This document shows, piece by piece, positions 1-6,514 of a stretch of DNA of 16,989 nt. Each line of letters begins with the position of its first letter. The stretch's first letter is position 1. Location: NCBI GenBank assembly GCA_936936565.1, contig CAKZIX010000223.1, positions 1 through 16,989 on the forward strand, given 5' to 3'. The notes below the pieces were generated by a model. That model made no database searches, had not been told where the DNA came from, and saw only the letters and a program-made list of their open reading frames with translations. The stretch comes from an uncultured Nocardiaceae bacterium. Lineage in GTDB: Bacteria > Actinomycetota > Actinomycetes > Mycobacteriales > Mycobacteriaceae. Made by a program: the position numbers and the translations under genes.

Positions 1-118
1 TGGACGCGGAATACGCCAGCGGCTACCGGCGAGACCCGCCCGGAGTATCCGGCGCCGCGCCGTTCGCGCTCGACCGGACTAGCATCCACGTTCGTGTGCG
101 TGGAAAGGACAGTGACCC
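1..118. other. Region upstream of the K+ channel gene; possible tail of an upstream gene
   Basis: No complete gene fits here. The plus-strand frame beginning at base 3 is open to a stop at 162-164 and has mostly G or C at third codon positions, so it could be the 3' end of an upstream gene overlapping the channel gene by about 45 nt. In M. tuberculosis a helicase gene (Rv3201c) lies upstream, but no helicase motif is visible in this short piece. It may equally be intergenic. Confidence 0.2.
80..109 (+). promoter_or_regulatory. Putative -10 element and ribosome binding site of the K+ channel gene
   Basis: TAGCAT at 80-85 fits the actinobacterial TANNNT -10 element, which would start transcription near base 92. 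GGAAAGGA at 102-109 is a good Shine-Dalgarno sequence ending 9 nt before the TTG at 119. This supports the unusual TTG start. No clear -35 element is seen. Confidence 0.45.
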
Positions 119-1186
119 TTGGCGGGTAAATTGCGTGCGCGATTCGGCTCGGTGGAGGCGCTGACCGACCGGCCGGACTTCGCACTCGTCGGAGTGCTGC
201 GCATTCCCGAAGCACAGACCAGCCCCTGGACGGCGATCAGCCGCCGCGTGGTCGTCGCGCTGGGTGCGCTGTTCCTGGCGGCCACCGTCGTCTACATCGA
301 TCGTGACGGCTATCGCGACGCGTCGGGTGACCCACTGTCCTACCTGGACTGCCTGTACTACGCCACGGTGTCGTTGTCGACCACCGGCTACGGCGACATC
401 ACCCCGCTCACGCCGTCCGCGCGGCTGGTGAACATTCTCGTCATCACCCCGTTGCGGGTGTTCTTCCTGATCCTGCTCGTCGGTACCACGCTCGCCGTGC
501 TCACCGAACGGTCGCGCCAGGCGTTCAAGATTCAGCGATGGAGGCACAGCGTGCGCAATCACAGCGTCGTCGTCGGGTACGGCACCAAGGGACGCACCGC
601 GATCGACGCCATGATCGGCGACGGCGTGCCGGCCGACGAGATCGTCGTCGTCGACACCGACGCGGCGAATCTCGAACAGGCCTCCAGCCGCGGGCTGGTC
701 ACGGTGCACGGCTCGGCCAGCCGGTCGGACGTGTTGCGGCTGGCCGGGGTGCCGAACGCGTCTTCGATCGTGGTGGCCACCAACCGCGACGACACCGCGG
801 TGCTCGTCACGCTGACCGCTCGCGAACTGGCGCCCAAGGCGAAGATCGTGGTGGCGGTGCGCGAGGCGGAGAACACCCATCTGGTGCGGCAGTCCGGCGC
901 GGATTCGGTGGTGGTGTCCTCGGAGACGGCGGGCCGGCTGCTCGGCATCGCCACCACCACGCCGACGGTCGTCGAGATGATCGAAGATCTGTTGACGCCC
1001 GAAGAGGGCTTCGCGATCGCCGAGCGCGAGGTTGAGCGCGAGGAGGTCGGCGGCTCGCCGCGGCACCTGGCCGACATCGTGCTCGCGGTGGTGCGCAACG
1101 GTGAACTGGTGCGCGTCGGTGAGCCCGAGGTCGACGCGCTCGAGTCGAGCGACAAGCTGCTGATCGTCCGCCGCGCCGGGAAGTAG
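119..1186 (+). CDS. Two-TM potassium channel protein with RCK/TrkA-N regulatory domain (Rv3200c-like)
   Basis: This is a 355-residue membrane protein of the MthK/Kch type, probably a ligand-gated K+ channel subunit. The first transmembrane segment is at about 43-60. The pore helix is followed by the selectivity filter TTGYGD at 88-93, and the second transmembrane segment spans about 102-127. A cytoplasmic RCK_N (TrkA-N) Rossmann domain starts near 148 with the nucleotide-binding loop GYGTKG at 153-158 and the conserved acid D179 at the end of the second strand. Residues about 270-355 fit an RCK_C domain. The start is TTG, since an in-frame stop lies at 113-115 and a good Shine-Dalgarno sequence sits 9 nt before the TTG. 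Position and content match Rv3200c. The filter shows K+ selectivity; the gating ligand cannot be read from the sequence. Confidence 0.9.
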   Translation: MAGKLRARFGSVEALTDRPDFALVGVLRIPEAQTSPWTAISRRVVVALGALFLAATVVYIDRDGYRDASGDPLSYLDCLYYATVSLSTTGYGDITPLTPSARLVNILVITPLRVFFLILLVGTTLAVLTERSRQAFKIQRWRHSVRNHSVVVGYGTKGRTAIDAMIGDGVPADEIVVVDTDAANLEQASSRGLVTVHGSASRSDVLRLAGVPNASSIVVATNRDDTAVLVTLTARELAPKAKIVVAVREAENTHLVRQSGADSVVVSSETAGRLLGIATTTPTVVEMIEDLLTPEEGFAIAEREVEREEVGGSPRHLADIVLAVVRNGELVRVGEPEVDALESSDKLLIVRRAGK

Positions 1187-1275
1187 GCCGTGTCCCGCAT
1201 TGTTCGAGACCCGGCCCAGCTCGGTGCTCGACGGCGCGCTCCGCAGGCTCCGCGCGACTGACGCCCGCCCGCGGA

Positions 1276-1288
1276 TAGGCTGGGCGGC
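1276..1288 (+). promoter_or_regulatory. Putative leaderless promoter of nudC
   Basis: TAGGCT at 1276-1281 matches TANNNT and is separated by 7 nt from the GTG at 1289. This is the spacing expected when transcription starts on the first base of the start codon. No Shine-Dalgarno sequence precedes the GTG. The rest of the gap 1187-1275 shows nothing convincing. Confidence 0.5.
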
Positions 1289-2185
1289 GTGACGTTCGAA
1301 CTCACCGAACTGCCCCTGCTGTCGCGTTCGACGCTCGATCGCGCCACCCATCTACGGACGAATTCCGAAGCGCTCGAACAAGGTTGGGCGACCGCGTCGA
1401 TCCTGCGGATCGACAAGCGCGGCCAGTTCCGGATCGCCGACGGTGCGCTGGTGCTGGATCCGGCCGTTTCCGTGGCCGACAAGCCGCCCGTCGAGGCAGT
1501 GTTCCTCGGCGTCGACTCCGATGTCCACGTCTGGGCGGTGCTGGACGAGACGCTCGACGGTGACCTGTCCGACCTGCGCCGCGTCGGCCCGCTCGACGAC
1601 ACGGCACTCGGTGTGCTCACGTCGGCGATCGCGCTGGTGAACTGGCACCGCAAGGCGCGGTTCAGCCCGGTCGACGGCAGCCCGACGACGCCGAGCCAAG
1701 GTGGCTGGGCGCGCGTCAACGACCGCACCGGTCACGACGAATTCCCGCGCACCGATCCCGCGGTGATCTGCCTGGTGCACGACGGTGCCGATCGGGTTCT
1801 GCTTGCGCGCCAGCATGTCTGGCCGCCGACGATGTTCTCGATCCTGGCCGGGTTCGTGGAGGCGGGCGAATCGCTGGAAGCGTGCGTGGCCCGCGAAATT
1901 CGCGAGGAGGTCGGCATCGACACCCGCGACATCCGCTACCTGGGCAGCCAGCCGTGGCCGTTCCCGCGCTCGGTCATGCTGGGCTTTGCGGCCGTCGCCG
2001 ACCCCGAGCAACCGCTGGTGTTTGCCGACGGCGAGATCGCCGAGGCGTACTGGTTCACCCGCGACGAGGTCCGGGCCGCGCTGGAACACGGCGACTGGAC
2101 CTCGAAGGCGGGGGTGCGGTTGCTGCTGCCGGGCAGTATTTCCATCGCCCGGACCATCGTGGAGGCGTGGGCGGCCGCGGGTTAG
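1289..2185 (+). CDS. nudC: NAD(H) pyrophosphatase NudC (Nudix hydrolase)
   Basis: This 298-residue Nudix hydrolase should cleave NADH and NAD+ to NMN(H) and AMP, and NudC enzymes also remove NAD caps from RNA. The Nudix box occupies 188-210, with G188, E193, REIREE at 202-207 and G209. The NudC signature SQPWPFP follows at 220-226. A divergent N-terminal domain (1-120) precedes the linker. The Cys4 zinc site found in E. coli NudC at this point is absent: the corresponding stretch (about 125-140) has Ser126 and no Cys, and the protein has only two cysteines (161 and 199). The start is GTG, supported by an apparent leaderless promoter. The stop overlaps that of the convergent mrx1. The position matches Rv3199c. 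Confidence 0.93.
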   Translation: MTFELTELPLLSRSTLDRATHLRTNSEALEQGWATASILRIDKRGQFRIADGALVLDPAVSVADKPPVEAVFLGVDSDVHVWAVLDETLDGDLSDLRRVGPLDDTALGVLTSAIALVNWHRKARFSPVDGSPTTPSQGGWARVNDRTGHDEFPRTDPAVICLVHDGADRVLLARQHVWPPTMFSILAGFVEAGESLEACVAREIREEVGIDTRDIRYLGSQPWPFPRSVMLGFAAVADPEQPLVFADGEIAEAYWFTRDEVRAALEHGDWTSKAGVRLLLPGSISIARTIVEAWAAAG

Positions 2186-2430
2186 GCCGAGATTCCGGCC
2201 AGTGCCTGCTTGACCTGGGCCAGCGACGGGTTCGTCGCCGTACTGCCGTCGCGGAACTTCACGGTGGGAACGACGTGGTTGCCCCCGTTGACGCTGCCGA
2301 CGAACTCGGCGGCCGACGGATTTTCCTCGATGTCGACCACGGTGTAGCCGATGCCCGCCTCGTCGAGCTGGGTCTTCAGACGGCGGCAGTAGCCACACCA
2401 GGTGGTCGAGTACATGATCAAGTCGCTCAC
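2182..2430 (-). CDS. mrx1: Mycoredoxin Mrx1 (glutaredoxin-like)
   Basis: An 82-residue thioredoxin-fold protein with the active site CGYC at 12-15, a VVPTVKF segment carrying the conserved cis-proline, and a C-terminal helix. Mycoredoxin-1 reduces mycothiol mixed disulfides on proteins in the cytoplasm of actinobacteria that use mycothiol instead of glutathione. The GSVNGGN segment before the cis-Pro is also present in the M. tuberculosis protein Rv3198A as I remember it, which supports orthology. The chosen start is GTG at 2430; ATG at 2415 (codon 6) is a less likely alternative because it would remove the first beta strand. The TAA stop overlaps the TAG of nudC by 4 nt tail to tail. Confidence 0.93.
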   Translation of the reverse strand: MSDLIMYSTTWCGYCRRLKTQLDEAGIGYTVVDIEENPSAAEFVGSVNGGNHVVPTVKFRDGSTATNPSLAQVKQALAGISA

Positions 2431-2585
2431 GGGTTATAAGAACATCACGACTCGATGTGTTGTTCCCACCCGGGCTGGCTCGGTGCACTCCCGCACGCAC
2501 TGACACGCGAACGAGAAGAAGCACTCCACGTGTGGGCTGACGGCAGGCCCGATCGCGCGAGCCTTTGCGGGAAAAAGCTGGTCAG
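2431..2585 (-). promoter_or_regulatory. mrx1 upstream region with a TATAAC -10-like element
   Basis: This 155-nt gap lies between the small minus-strand gene and mrx1, which share a strand. TATAAC on the minus strand (2438 to 2433) resembles a -10 element but lies only 2 nt before the GTG, too close for leaderless initiation there. Either transcription starts just inside the annotated gene and a later codon is used, or mrx1 is read from an upstream promoter. I see no clear terminator hairpin in the gap. Confidence 0.25.
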
Positions 2586-2726
2586 TCAGCGGCTGCGCTT
2601 GGCGGCCTTGCGGTATGGGTCGATCATCGGGCGCAAGTGGGTGCTCGACTTGGTGGCATCGACCACCGGACCGGCAGGCACGGGCTTGCGCTTGCCGTTC
2701 TCCGTATTCGCTTGCTTGCTCATCAT
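2586..2726 (-). CDS. Small basic protein, 46 residues, unknown function
   Basis: The product is 46 residues, rich in Lys and Arg, with no transmembrane segment or signal peptide. It begins MMSKQ and ends KAAKRSR. The start is well supported: AGGAG on the minus strand (2737 to 2733) lies 6 nt before the ATG at 2726, and a second ATG follows directly. The frame extends upstream, but the Shine-Dalgarno position argues for this start. It begins 17 nt after the stop of the Ntn hydrolase gene, so the two are almost certainly on one transcript. I do not recognise a family. A DNA- or RNA-binding or partner role for the hydrolase is conceivable from charge and linkage only. Confidence 0.6.
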   Translation of the reverse strand: MMSKQANTENGKRKPVPAGPVVDATKSSTHLRPMIDPYRKAAKRSR

Positions 2727-2743
2727 CGTGCGCTCCTGAGCGG

Positions 2744-3553
2744 CTATCGCGGATTGAGTTCGCTCGGGTAGTAGTGCTTGCGGCTGATCCACTTGAAGCC
2801 TTCGTGCCGGTTGATGCCGGCGACGTCGACCTTTCCACCAACTGTATCGGGTCCGGGGAGGAAGTGCGCGTAGCCGGCTGTGACGTCGACGAGGAACTTC
2901 GCGAAGGCGATCGCGTCGGGGAACGGCATCGCCGCGAGCACCGCGGACCGCTCGTACTCCTCGACGAGGCCGATCGCCTCGTTGCGCCGCTCCGGGGGAA
3001 CGAGGGCGAGCAACTTCGCCGCGAGGGACCGGTCGATCCCGCCGAACAGCCGGTCGGACGCCTCCGGCTGCGCGTAGGCGATGTAGCCGCTCTCGTCCGG
3101 CCGGATGACCTGCTGTGGCTCCGGTTTCACGTTCGAGTCGCGCAGTGAGATCAGCCAGCCCTCGGAATCCTTGCTGCCGGCCGAGTAGCCCGTCACCAGC
3201 AGGCCCAGCGGCGCGGGCGCCGGGCCGTCGAAATCCGCCGCGAACAGGTCGTGGAACCAGTCGCGGGTCTTGTGCGCGACCTCTTCGACGGTGTACGTCG
3301 CGGGATCGAGACCGCGTTCTCCGTCGCCCATGAACTCGAGCCGCAGATCCTTGGCGATCGTCGAAATGCTTGCCGCCCCGATATGTCCCAGGCCCCAGGT
3401 CATCGCGCCGATCGGCAGGTTGCGGTGCAGGTGAAAGAGCTTGTCGGCGTGGTTGTAGACCTGCGCCTCGCCGGACGACATCCGCAACGTCGTTGCCGAA
3501 TCCGCGGCCAGCACCAGGCCGTCGAACACCTTTACGACCACCGCGACCGTCAT
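2744..3553 (-). CDS. Stand-alone proteasome-fold Ntn hydrolase (putative N-terminal Thr peptidase or amidase)
   Basis: This 269-residue protein resembles the mature end of proteasome beta subunits. It starts Met-Thr, so removal of Met exposes Thr2 as the likely nucleophile without a propeptide. The segment DGLVLAADS at 11-19 copies the beta-subunit motif, with D18 in the place of catalytic Asp17. DKL at 37-39 gives K38 in the place of catalytic Lys33. A central GLLVTGYSAG strand at 117-126 also fits the fold. The C-terminal part (about 205-269, with DTVGGKVDVAG at 236-246) extends beyond a typical mature beta subunit and belongs to a family I cannot name. The start is fixed by GGAGG 7 nt upstream. 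No proteasome alpha subunit, Pup or ATPase gene lies nearby. It differs from PrcB in lacking a propeptide, and from HslV and Anbu in its C-terminal half. Substrate unknown. Confidence 0.75.
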   Translation of the reverse strand: MTVAVVVKVFDGLVLAADSATTLRMSSGEAQVYNHADKLFHLHRNLPIGAMTWGLGHIGAASISTIAKDLRLEFMGDGERGLDPATYTVEEVAHKTRDWFHDLFAADFDGPAPAPLGLLVTGYSAGSKDSEGWLISLRDSNVKPEPQQVIRPDESGYIAYAQPEASDRLFGGIDRSLAAKLLALVPPERRNEAIGLVEEYERSAVLAAMPFPDAIAFAKFLVDVTAGYAHFLPGPDTVGGKVDVAGINRHEGFKWISRKHYYPSELNPR

Positions 3554-3560
3554 GTGCCCC

Positions 3561-3585
3561 CCTCCGCCGTCGCCCGCCGACCTTA
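3561..3585 (-). promoter_or_regulatory. Putative -10 element and ribosome binding site of the Ntn hydrolase gene
   Basis: On the minus strand, TAAGGT (3585 to 3580) matches TANNNT and GGAGG (3565 to 3561) is a strong Shine-Dalgarno sequence 7 nt before the ATG at 3553. The predicted leader would be about 20 nt. No -35 element is obvious. The remaining divergent region 3586-3702 shows nothing further. Confidence 0.45.
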
Positions 3586-3702
3586 GCCGACGAGCGCGCA
3601 CTTGTTGTTGCCGATCAGCGGTCCCAGGCGCACCAACTGCACGCTCGGCGGCGGCCCGAACGTGTCGGTGTCGCGTGCGATGCTGAAATCACGGGGGCAT
3701 AC

Positions 3703-3722
3703 ACACGATCGTGTTCTACGCT
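3703..3722 (+). promoter_or_regulatory. Palindromic operator and leaderless promoter of the vapBC operon
   Basis: ACACGATCGTGT at 3703-3714 is a perfect 12-bp palindrome. It sits just upstream of the -10-like TACGCT at 3717-3722, which lies 6 nt before the ATG at 3729. A dyad between the -35 and -10 positions is where RHH antitoxins and antitoxin-toxin complexes bind to repress their own operon, so this is probably the VapB operator. The palindrome is seen directly; binding is inferred. Confidence 0.6.
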
Positions 3723-3728
3723 CGATTC

Positions 3729-4013
3729 ATGGCGGAGAACGTCAAGCGCATCAACGTCACACTGCCGGTCAAGGTCTACAACCGGGTGAAGGTCATCGTC
3801 GAGCGGGAACCGGAGCGGTACCCGTCGGTGTCGGCGTATGTCGCCGAAGCCGTCAACGAGCACATCGAGGGCGACGACGCCTGGGAGCTGTTGCTGGACA
3901 TGCTCGATGACGGCACAGAACCGACGGAAGAGGAAAGGGCTTGGGTCGCAGGCGCTTTCGCGGCCATGGAAGAAGCTGCCCGCCGTCATCAGGAACGCAA
4001 TGGCGCCGCGTAG
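3729..4013 (+). CDS. vapB: RHH-type antitoxin (VapB-like)
   Basis: A 94-residue protein. The N-terminal part, about 5-45, reads as a ribbon-helix-helix DNA-binding domain: beta strand KRINVTLP at 6-13, helix, a turn at PERYPSV, and a second helix ending near HIEG. The acidic, helical C-terminal half (about 50-94) would be the toxin-neutralising segment. It should bind and inhibit the PIN toxin encoded next and repress its own promoter through the palindrome at 3703-3714. ATG at 3729 is preferred over an in-frame GTG at 3711 because a -10-like element and the palindrome overlap the GTG start. It overlaps the toxin gene by 14 nt, typical of translationally coupled TA pairs. Confidence 0.8.
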   Translation: MAENVKRINVTLPVKVYNRVKVIVEREPERYPSVSAYVAEAVNEHIEGDDAWELLLDMLDDGTEPTEEERAWVAGAFAAMEEAARRHQERNGAA

Positions 4014-4395
4014 CGAGGGCGCTGTGCTCGACAGCGGCGCGCTGATCGCCTTCGAGAAGCCGAGTCGTCGGGTCGTGTTGCACGGTTTGCTGGCGGAGTT
4101 CGGCGCCCGCCAGATCGTCGTGTCTGCTGGAAGTGTCGCCGAGGTATGGCGGGGGTCCGGCCGTCAGGCAGGACTTGCCCGGTTGCTGAACTCGAAGCGA
4201 ACGACGGTGGTCGACATGACGGTGCATCAAGCCATGGCGATCGGGGTATTTGTCGGGCGGAGTGGCAGTCCCGGGCGCGACATCGTCGACGTACACGTCG
4301 CGATGCTGGCCAAGTCCTACGGGTTTGCGGTGCTCAGCTCCGACCGGGACGACCTGCTCGCCATCGCGCCGGACCTCACGGTGGTCGACATCTGA
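4000..4395 (+). CDS. vapC: PIN-domain toxin ribonuclease (VapC-like)
   Basis: A 131-residue single-domain PIN protein, expected to be a Mg2+-dependent endoribonuclease that cleaves tRNA, rRNA or mRNA when freed from its antitoxin. The conserved acidic set is intact: D11 in AVLDSGALIA, E48 in SVAEVW, D94 and D97 in GRDIVDVHVA, and D115 in LSSDRDDL. The toxin therefore looks catalytically competent. The start ATG at 4000 lies inside the 3' end of the antitoxin gene, with AGGA 5 nt upstream. It ends shortly before uvrD2. The RNA target cannot be predicted from sequence. Confidence 0.87.
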   Translation: MAPRSEGAVLDSGALIAFEKPSRRVVLHGLLAEFGARQIVVSAGSVAEVWRGSGRQAGLARLLNSKRTTVVDMTVHQAMAIGVFVGRSGSPGRDIVDVHVAMLAKSYGFAVLSSDRDDLLAIAPDLTVVDI

Positions 4396-4409
4396 CGCCG
4401 AGGCGTGTC

Positions 4410-4434
4410 GGAGCCCGCTGCAATGATGGTCGGC
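4410..4434 (+). promoter_or_regulatory. Start region of uvrD2: Shine-Dalgarno and possible leaderless promoter
   Basis: GGAG at 4410-4413 lies 9 nt before ATG 4423. AATGAT at 4422-4427 keeps the two most conserved -10 bases (A second, T last) and lies 7 nt before ATG 4435, which would suit leaderless initiation. The frame is also open to a GTG at 4405. These alternatives change only the first ten codons. Confidence 0.3.
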
Positions 4435-6507
4435 ATGCGCACCGGACTCGACCCTGAACAGGAGGCCGCGGTCTTGGCGCCGCGGGGGCCGGTGTGTGTG
4501 CTCGCGGGTGCCGGCACGGGTAAGACGCGCACGATCACCCATCGGATCGGGCATCTGGTGGAGACGGGGCACGTGTCGGCGGGGCAGGTGCTGGCGGTGA
4601 CGTTCACGGCACGCGCGGCGGGGGAGCTGCGTTCGAGGCTGCGGGCGCTCGGGCTCGGCGGGGCGGCAAACCTGGTGCAGGCCAAAACGTTTCACGCCGC
4701 TGCGCTGCGGCAGCTGAAGTACTTCTGGCCCCAGGTGATCGGCGATCACGAATGGCAGCTGCTGGACAGCAAGTTCGCGATCGTGGGCAGCGCGGCGAAC
4801 CGGGTCGGGCTGGCGACCACCACCGAAGCGGTCCGCGATCTGGCCGGTGAGATCGAGTGGGCGAAGGCGTCACTGATCGCGCCGGAGAACTACGCCGCCG
4901 CCGCGGCGCGGGCACATCGCGAGATTCCGGCCGATGCCGCCAAGATCGCCGACGCGTACGCCCAGTACGAAGAACTCAAGACCCGCAACGAGGTCATGCT
5001 GCTCGATTTCGACGATCTGCTCTTGCACACCGCGGGTGCGCTGGAGGGCTATCCCGCAGTGGCACAAGAGTTCCGGGATCGCTACCGGTGCTTCGTCGTC
5101 GACGAGTACCAGGACGTCACGCCGCTGCAGCAGCGCGTGCTCGAGGCCTGGCTGGGTGAGCGCGACGACCTGACGGTGGTCGGCGACGCGAACCAGACGA
5201 TCTTCTCGTTCACCGGCGCCACCCCGAAGTATCTGCTCGACTTCTCGCGCAAGTATCCCGAGGCGGCGGTGGTCCGGCTCACGCGCGACTATCGCTCTAC
5301 CCCGCAAGTGGTGTCGCTGGCGAACCGGGTCATCGGCGCTGCGCGCGGGCGCATCGCGGGCACCCGGCTCACCCTGGAGGGGCAGCGCCCGCCGGGTCCG
5401 CCACCGGTGTTCACCGAGTACGACGACGAACCGGCCGAGGCCGCCGGGGTGGCCCGGGAAATCCGAAAGCTGATCGAGAACGGTGTCGCCGCAAGCGAAA
5501 TCGCGATTCTGTACCGGATCAACGCGCAGTCCGAGGCGCACGAGCAAGCGCTGACCGAACTCGATGTGCCCTACCAGGTGCGCGGCGGGGAATTGTTCTT
5601 TCACCGCGCCGAGGTGCGCCAGGCGGTCCGGGAATTGCAGAAGGCGCATGGCCGCGCCAACTTGCCCGCCGACGCCGTCGGGGTCAACTTGCCGAACACC
5701 GTGCGGGCGGTGCTCGCACCGGTCGGGCTCACCACGGAAGAACCCGGCGGCGCGCAGGCGCGCGAGCGCTGGTCGTCGCTGCTGGCGCTGGTCGAGCTCA
5801 CCGAGCAACTCGTCGAGCACGATCCGGCGCTCGACCTCGGCGGGTTGCTGCACGAACTGCAGACACGATCCGAAGCGCGGCACCCGCCGACGGTGCAAGG
5901 TGTGACGCTGGCGTCGCTGCACGCGGCGAAGGGCCTCGAGTGGGACGCGGTGTTCCTCGTCGGGCTCACCGACGGCACGGTGCCGATCCTGCACGCCAAG
6001 GACGAGGCGGCCATCGAGGAAGAGCGCCGGTTGCTCTACGTCGGGGTCACCCGGGCCCGCGAGCACCTGCACCTGTCGTGGGCGCTGGCCCGTGCGGCCG
6101 GCGGGCGGGCCAGCCGCAAGCGATCCCGGTTCTTGGCCTCGGTGCTGCCCGACGAGGCCGTGAAGCCAACGAAAAGCGTTGGTGCACAGAAGAAATTGCC
6201 GCGCTGCCGAGTCTGCGGGAACGCCTTGCAGGGCGCCACGGCGACGATGCTGGGCCGCTGCGAAGACTGTCCGGGCGACCTGGACGCGGCGTTGTTCGAG
6301 CGGTTGCAGGCCTGGCGGAAAGACAGGTCGCGCGAGCTGAGCGTGCCCGCGTACGTGGTGTTCACCGATGTCACGCTGACCGCCATCGCCGAACAGCGGC
6401 CCACCGACGTCGCCGCGCTCGTCGCGATCCCGGGCATCGGCGCGAAGAAGCTGGAGCGCTTCGGAGACGAGGTGCTCGCGGTCGTCGCCGACCGCGGTTC
6501 GGCATGA
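4423..6507 (+). CDS. uvrD2: ATP-dependent DNA helicase UvrD2 (SF1A, with zinc-binding and HRDC modules)
   Basis: This 694-residue SF1A helicase translocates 3' to 5' on DNA and acts in repair and genome maintenance; the M. tuberculosis orthologue Rv3198c is reported to be essential. Numbered from ATG 4423, it shows Walker A GAGTGKT at 29-35, Walker B VVDEYQD at 225-231, motif III with QTIFSF at 258-263, motif V near VTLASLHAAKG at 494-504, and motif VI VGVTRARE at 540-547. A four-cysteine zinc site follows (C595, C598, C613, C616), then an HRDC-like domain at about 627-689 ending in a helix-hairpin-helix-like IPGIGAKKL. This arrangement is characteristic of mycobacterial UvrD2 and differs from UvrD1/PcrA. 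Start codons at 4405, 4426 and 4435 are also possible. secA2 begins 7 nt after its stop. Confidence 0.93.
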   Translation: MMVGMRTGLDPEQEAAVLAPRGPVCVLAGAGTGKTRTITHRIGHLVETGHVSAGQVLAVTFTARAAGELRSRLRALGLGGAANLVQAKTFHAAALRQLKYFWPQVIGDHEWQLLDSKFAIVGSAANRVGLATTTEAVRDLAGEIEWAKASLIAPENYAAAAARAHREIPADAAKIADAYAQYEELKTRNEVMLLDFDDLLLHTAGALEGYPAVAQEFRDRYRCFVVDEYQDVTPLQQRVLEAWLGERDDLTVVGDANQTIFSFTGATPKYLLDFSRKYPEAAVVRLTRDYRSTPQVVSLANRVIGAARGRIAGTRLTLEGQRPPGPPPVFTEYDDEPAEAAGVAREIRKLIENGVAASEIAILYRINAQSEAHEQALTELDVPYQVRGGELFFHRAEVRQAVRELQKAHGRANLPADAVGVNLPNTVRAVLAPVGLTTEEPGGAQARERWSSLLALVELTEQLVEHDPALDLGGLLHELQTRSEARHPPTVQGVTLASLHAAKGLEWDAVFLVGLTDGTVPILHAKDEAAIEEERRLLYVGVTRAREHLHLSWALARAAGGRASRKRSRFLASVLPDEAVKPTKSVGAQKKLPRCRVCGNALQGATATMLGRCEDCPGDLDAALFERLQAWRKDRSRELSVPAYVVFTDVTLTAIAEQRPTDVAALVAIPGIGAKKLERFGDEVLAVVADRGSA

Positions 6508-6514
6508 TGGACGG
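6503..6514 (+). promoter_or_regulatory. Possible leaderless promoter of secA2 inside the end of uvrD2
   Basis: CATGAT at 6503-6508 spans the uvrD2 stop codon and lies 6 nt before the secA2 GTG. It keeps the key A and T of a -10 element but not the first T. No Shine-Dalgarno sequence is seen before the GTG, so secA2 is either leaderless from here or read through from uvrD2. Confidence 0.25.

Noticed and set aside
1234..1255. GCGCG/CGCGC inverted repeat after the K+ channel gene as a terminator
   Set aside because: The stem has only five pairs with a 12-nt loop and no T tract; expected by chance in this composition.
2586..2726. The small basic protein as a Pup-like tag for the Ntn hydrolase
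   Set aside because: It ends KRSR and lacks the C-terminal Gly-Gly-Gln/Glu of Pup, so there is no support for a tagging role.
3711..3728. Antitoxin start at GTG 3711
   Set aside because: It lies inside the palindrome and upstream of the -10-like element; ATG 3729 fits leaderless initiation.
2431..4422. Accessory block as a transposon or prophage
   Set aside because: I found no transposase, integrase, terminal inverted repeats, direct repeats or tRNA at its edges.
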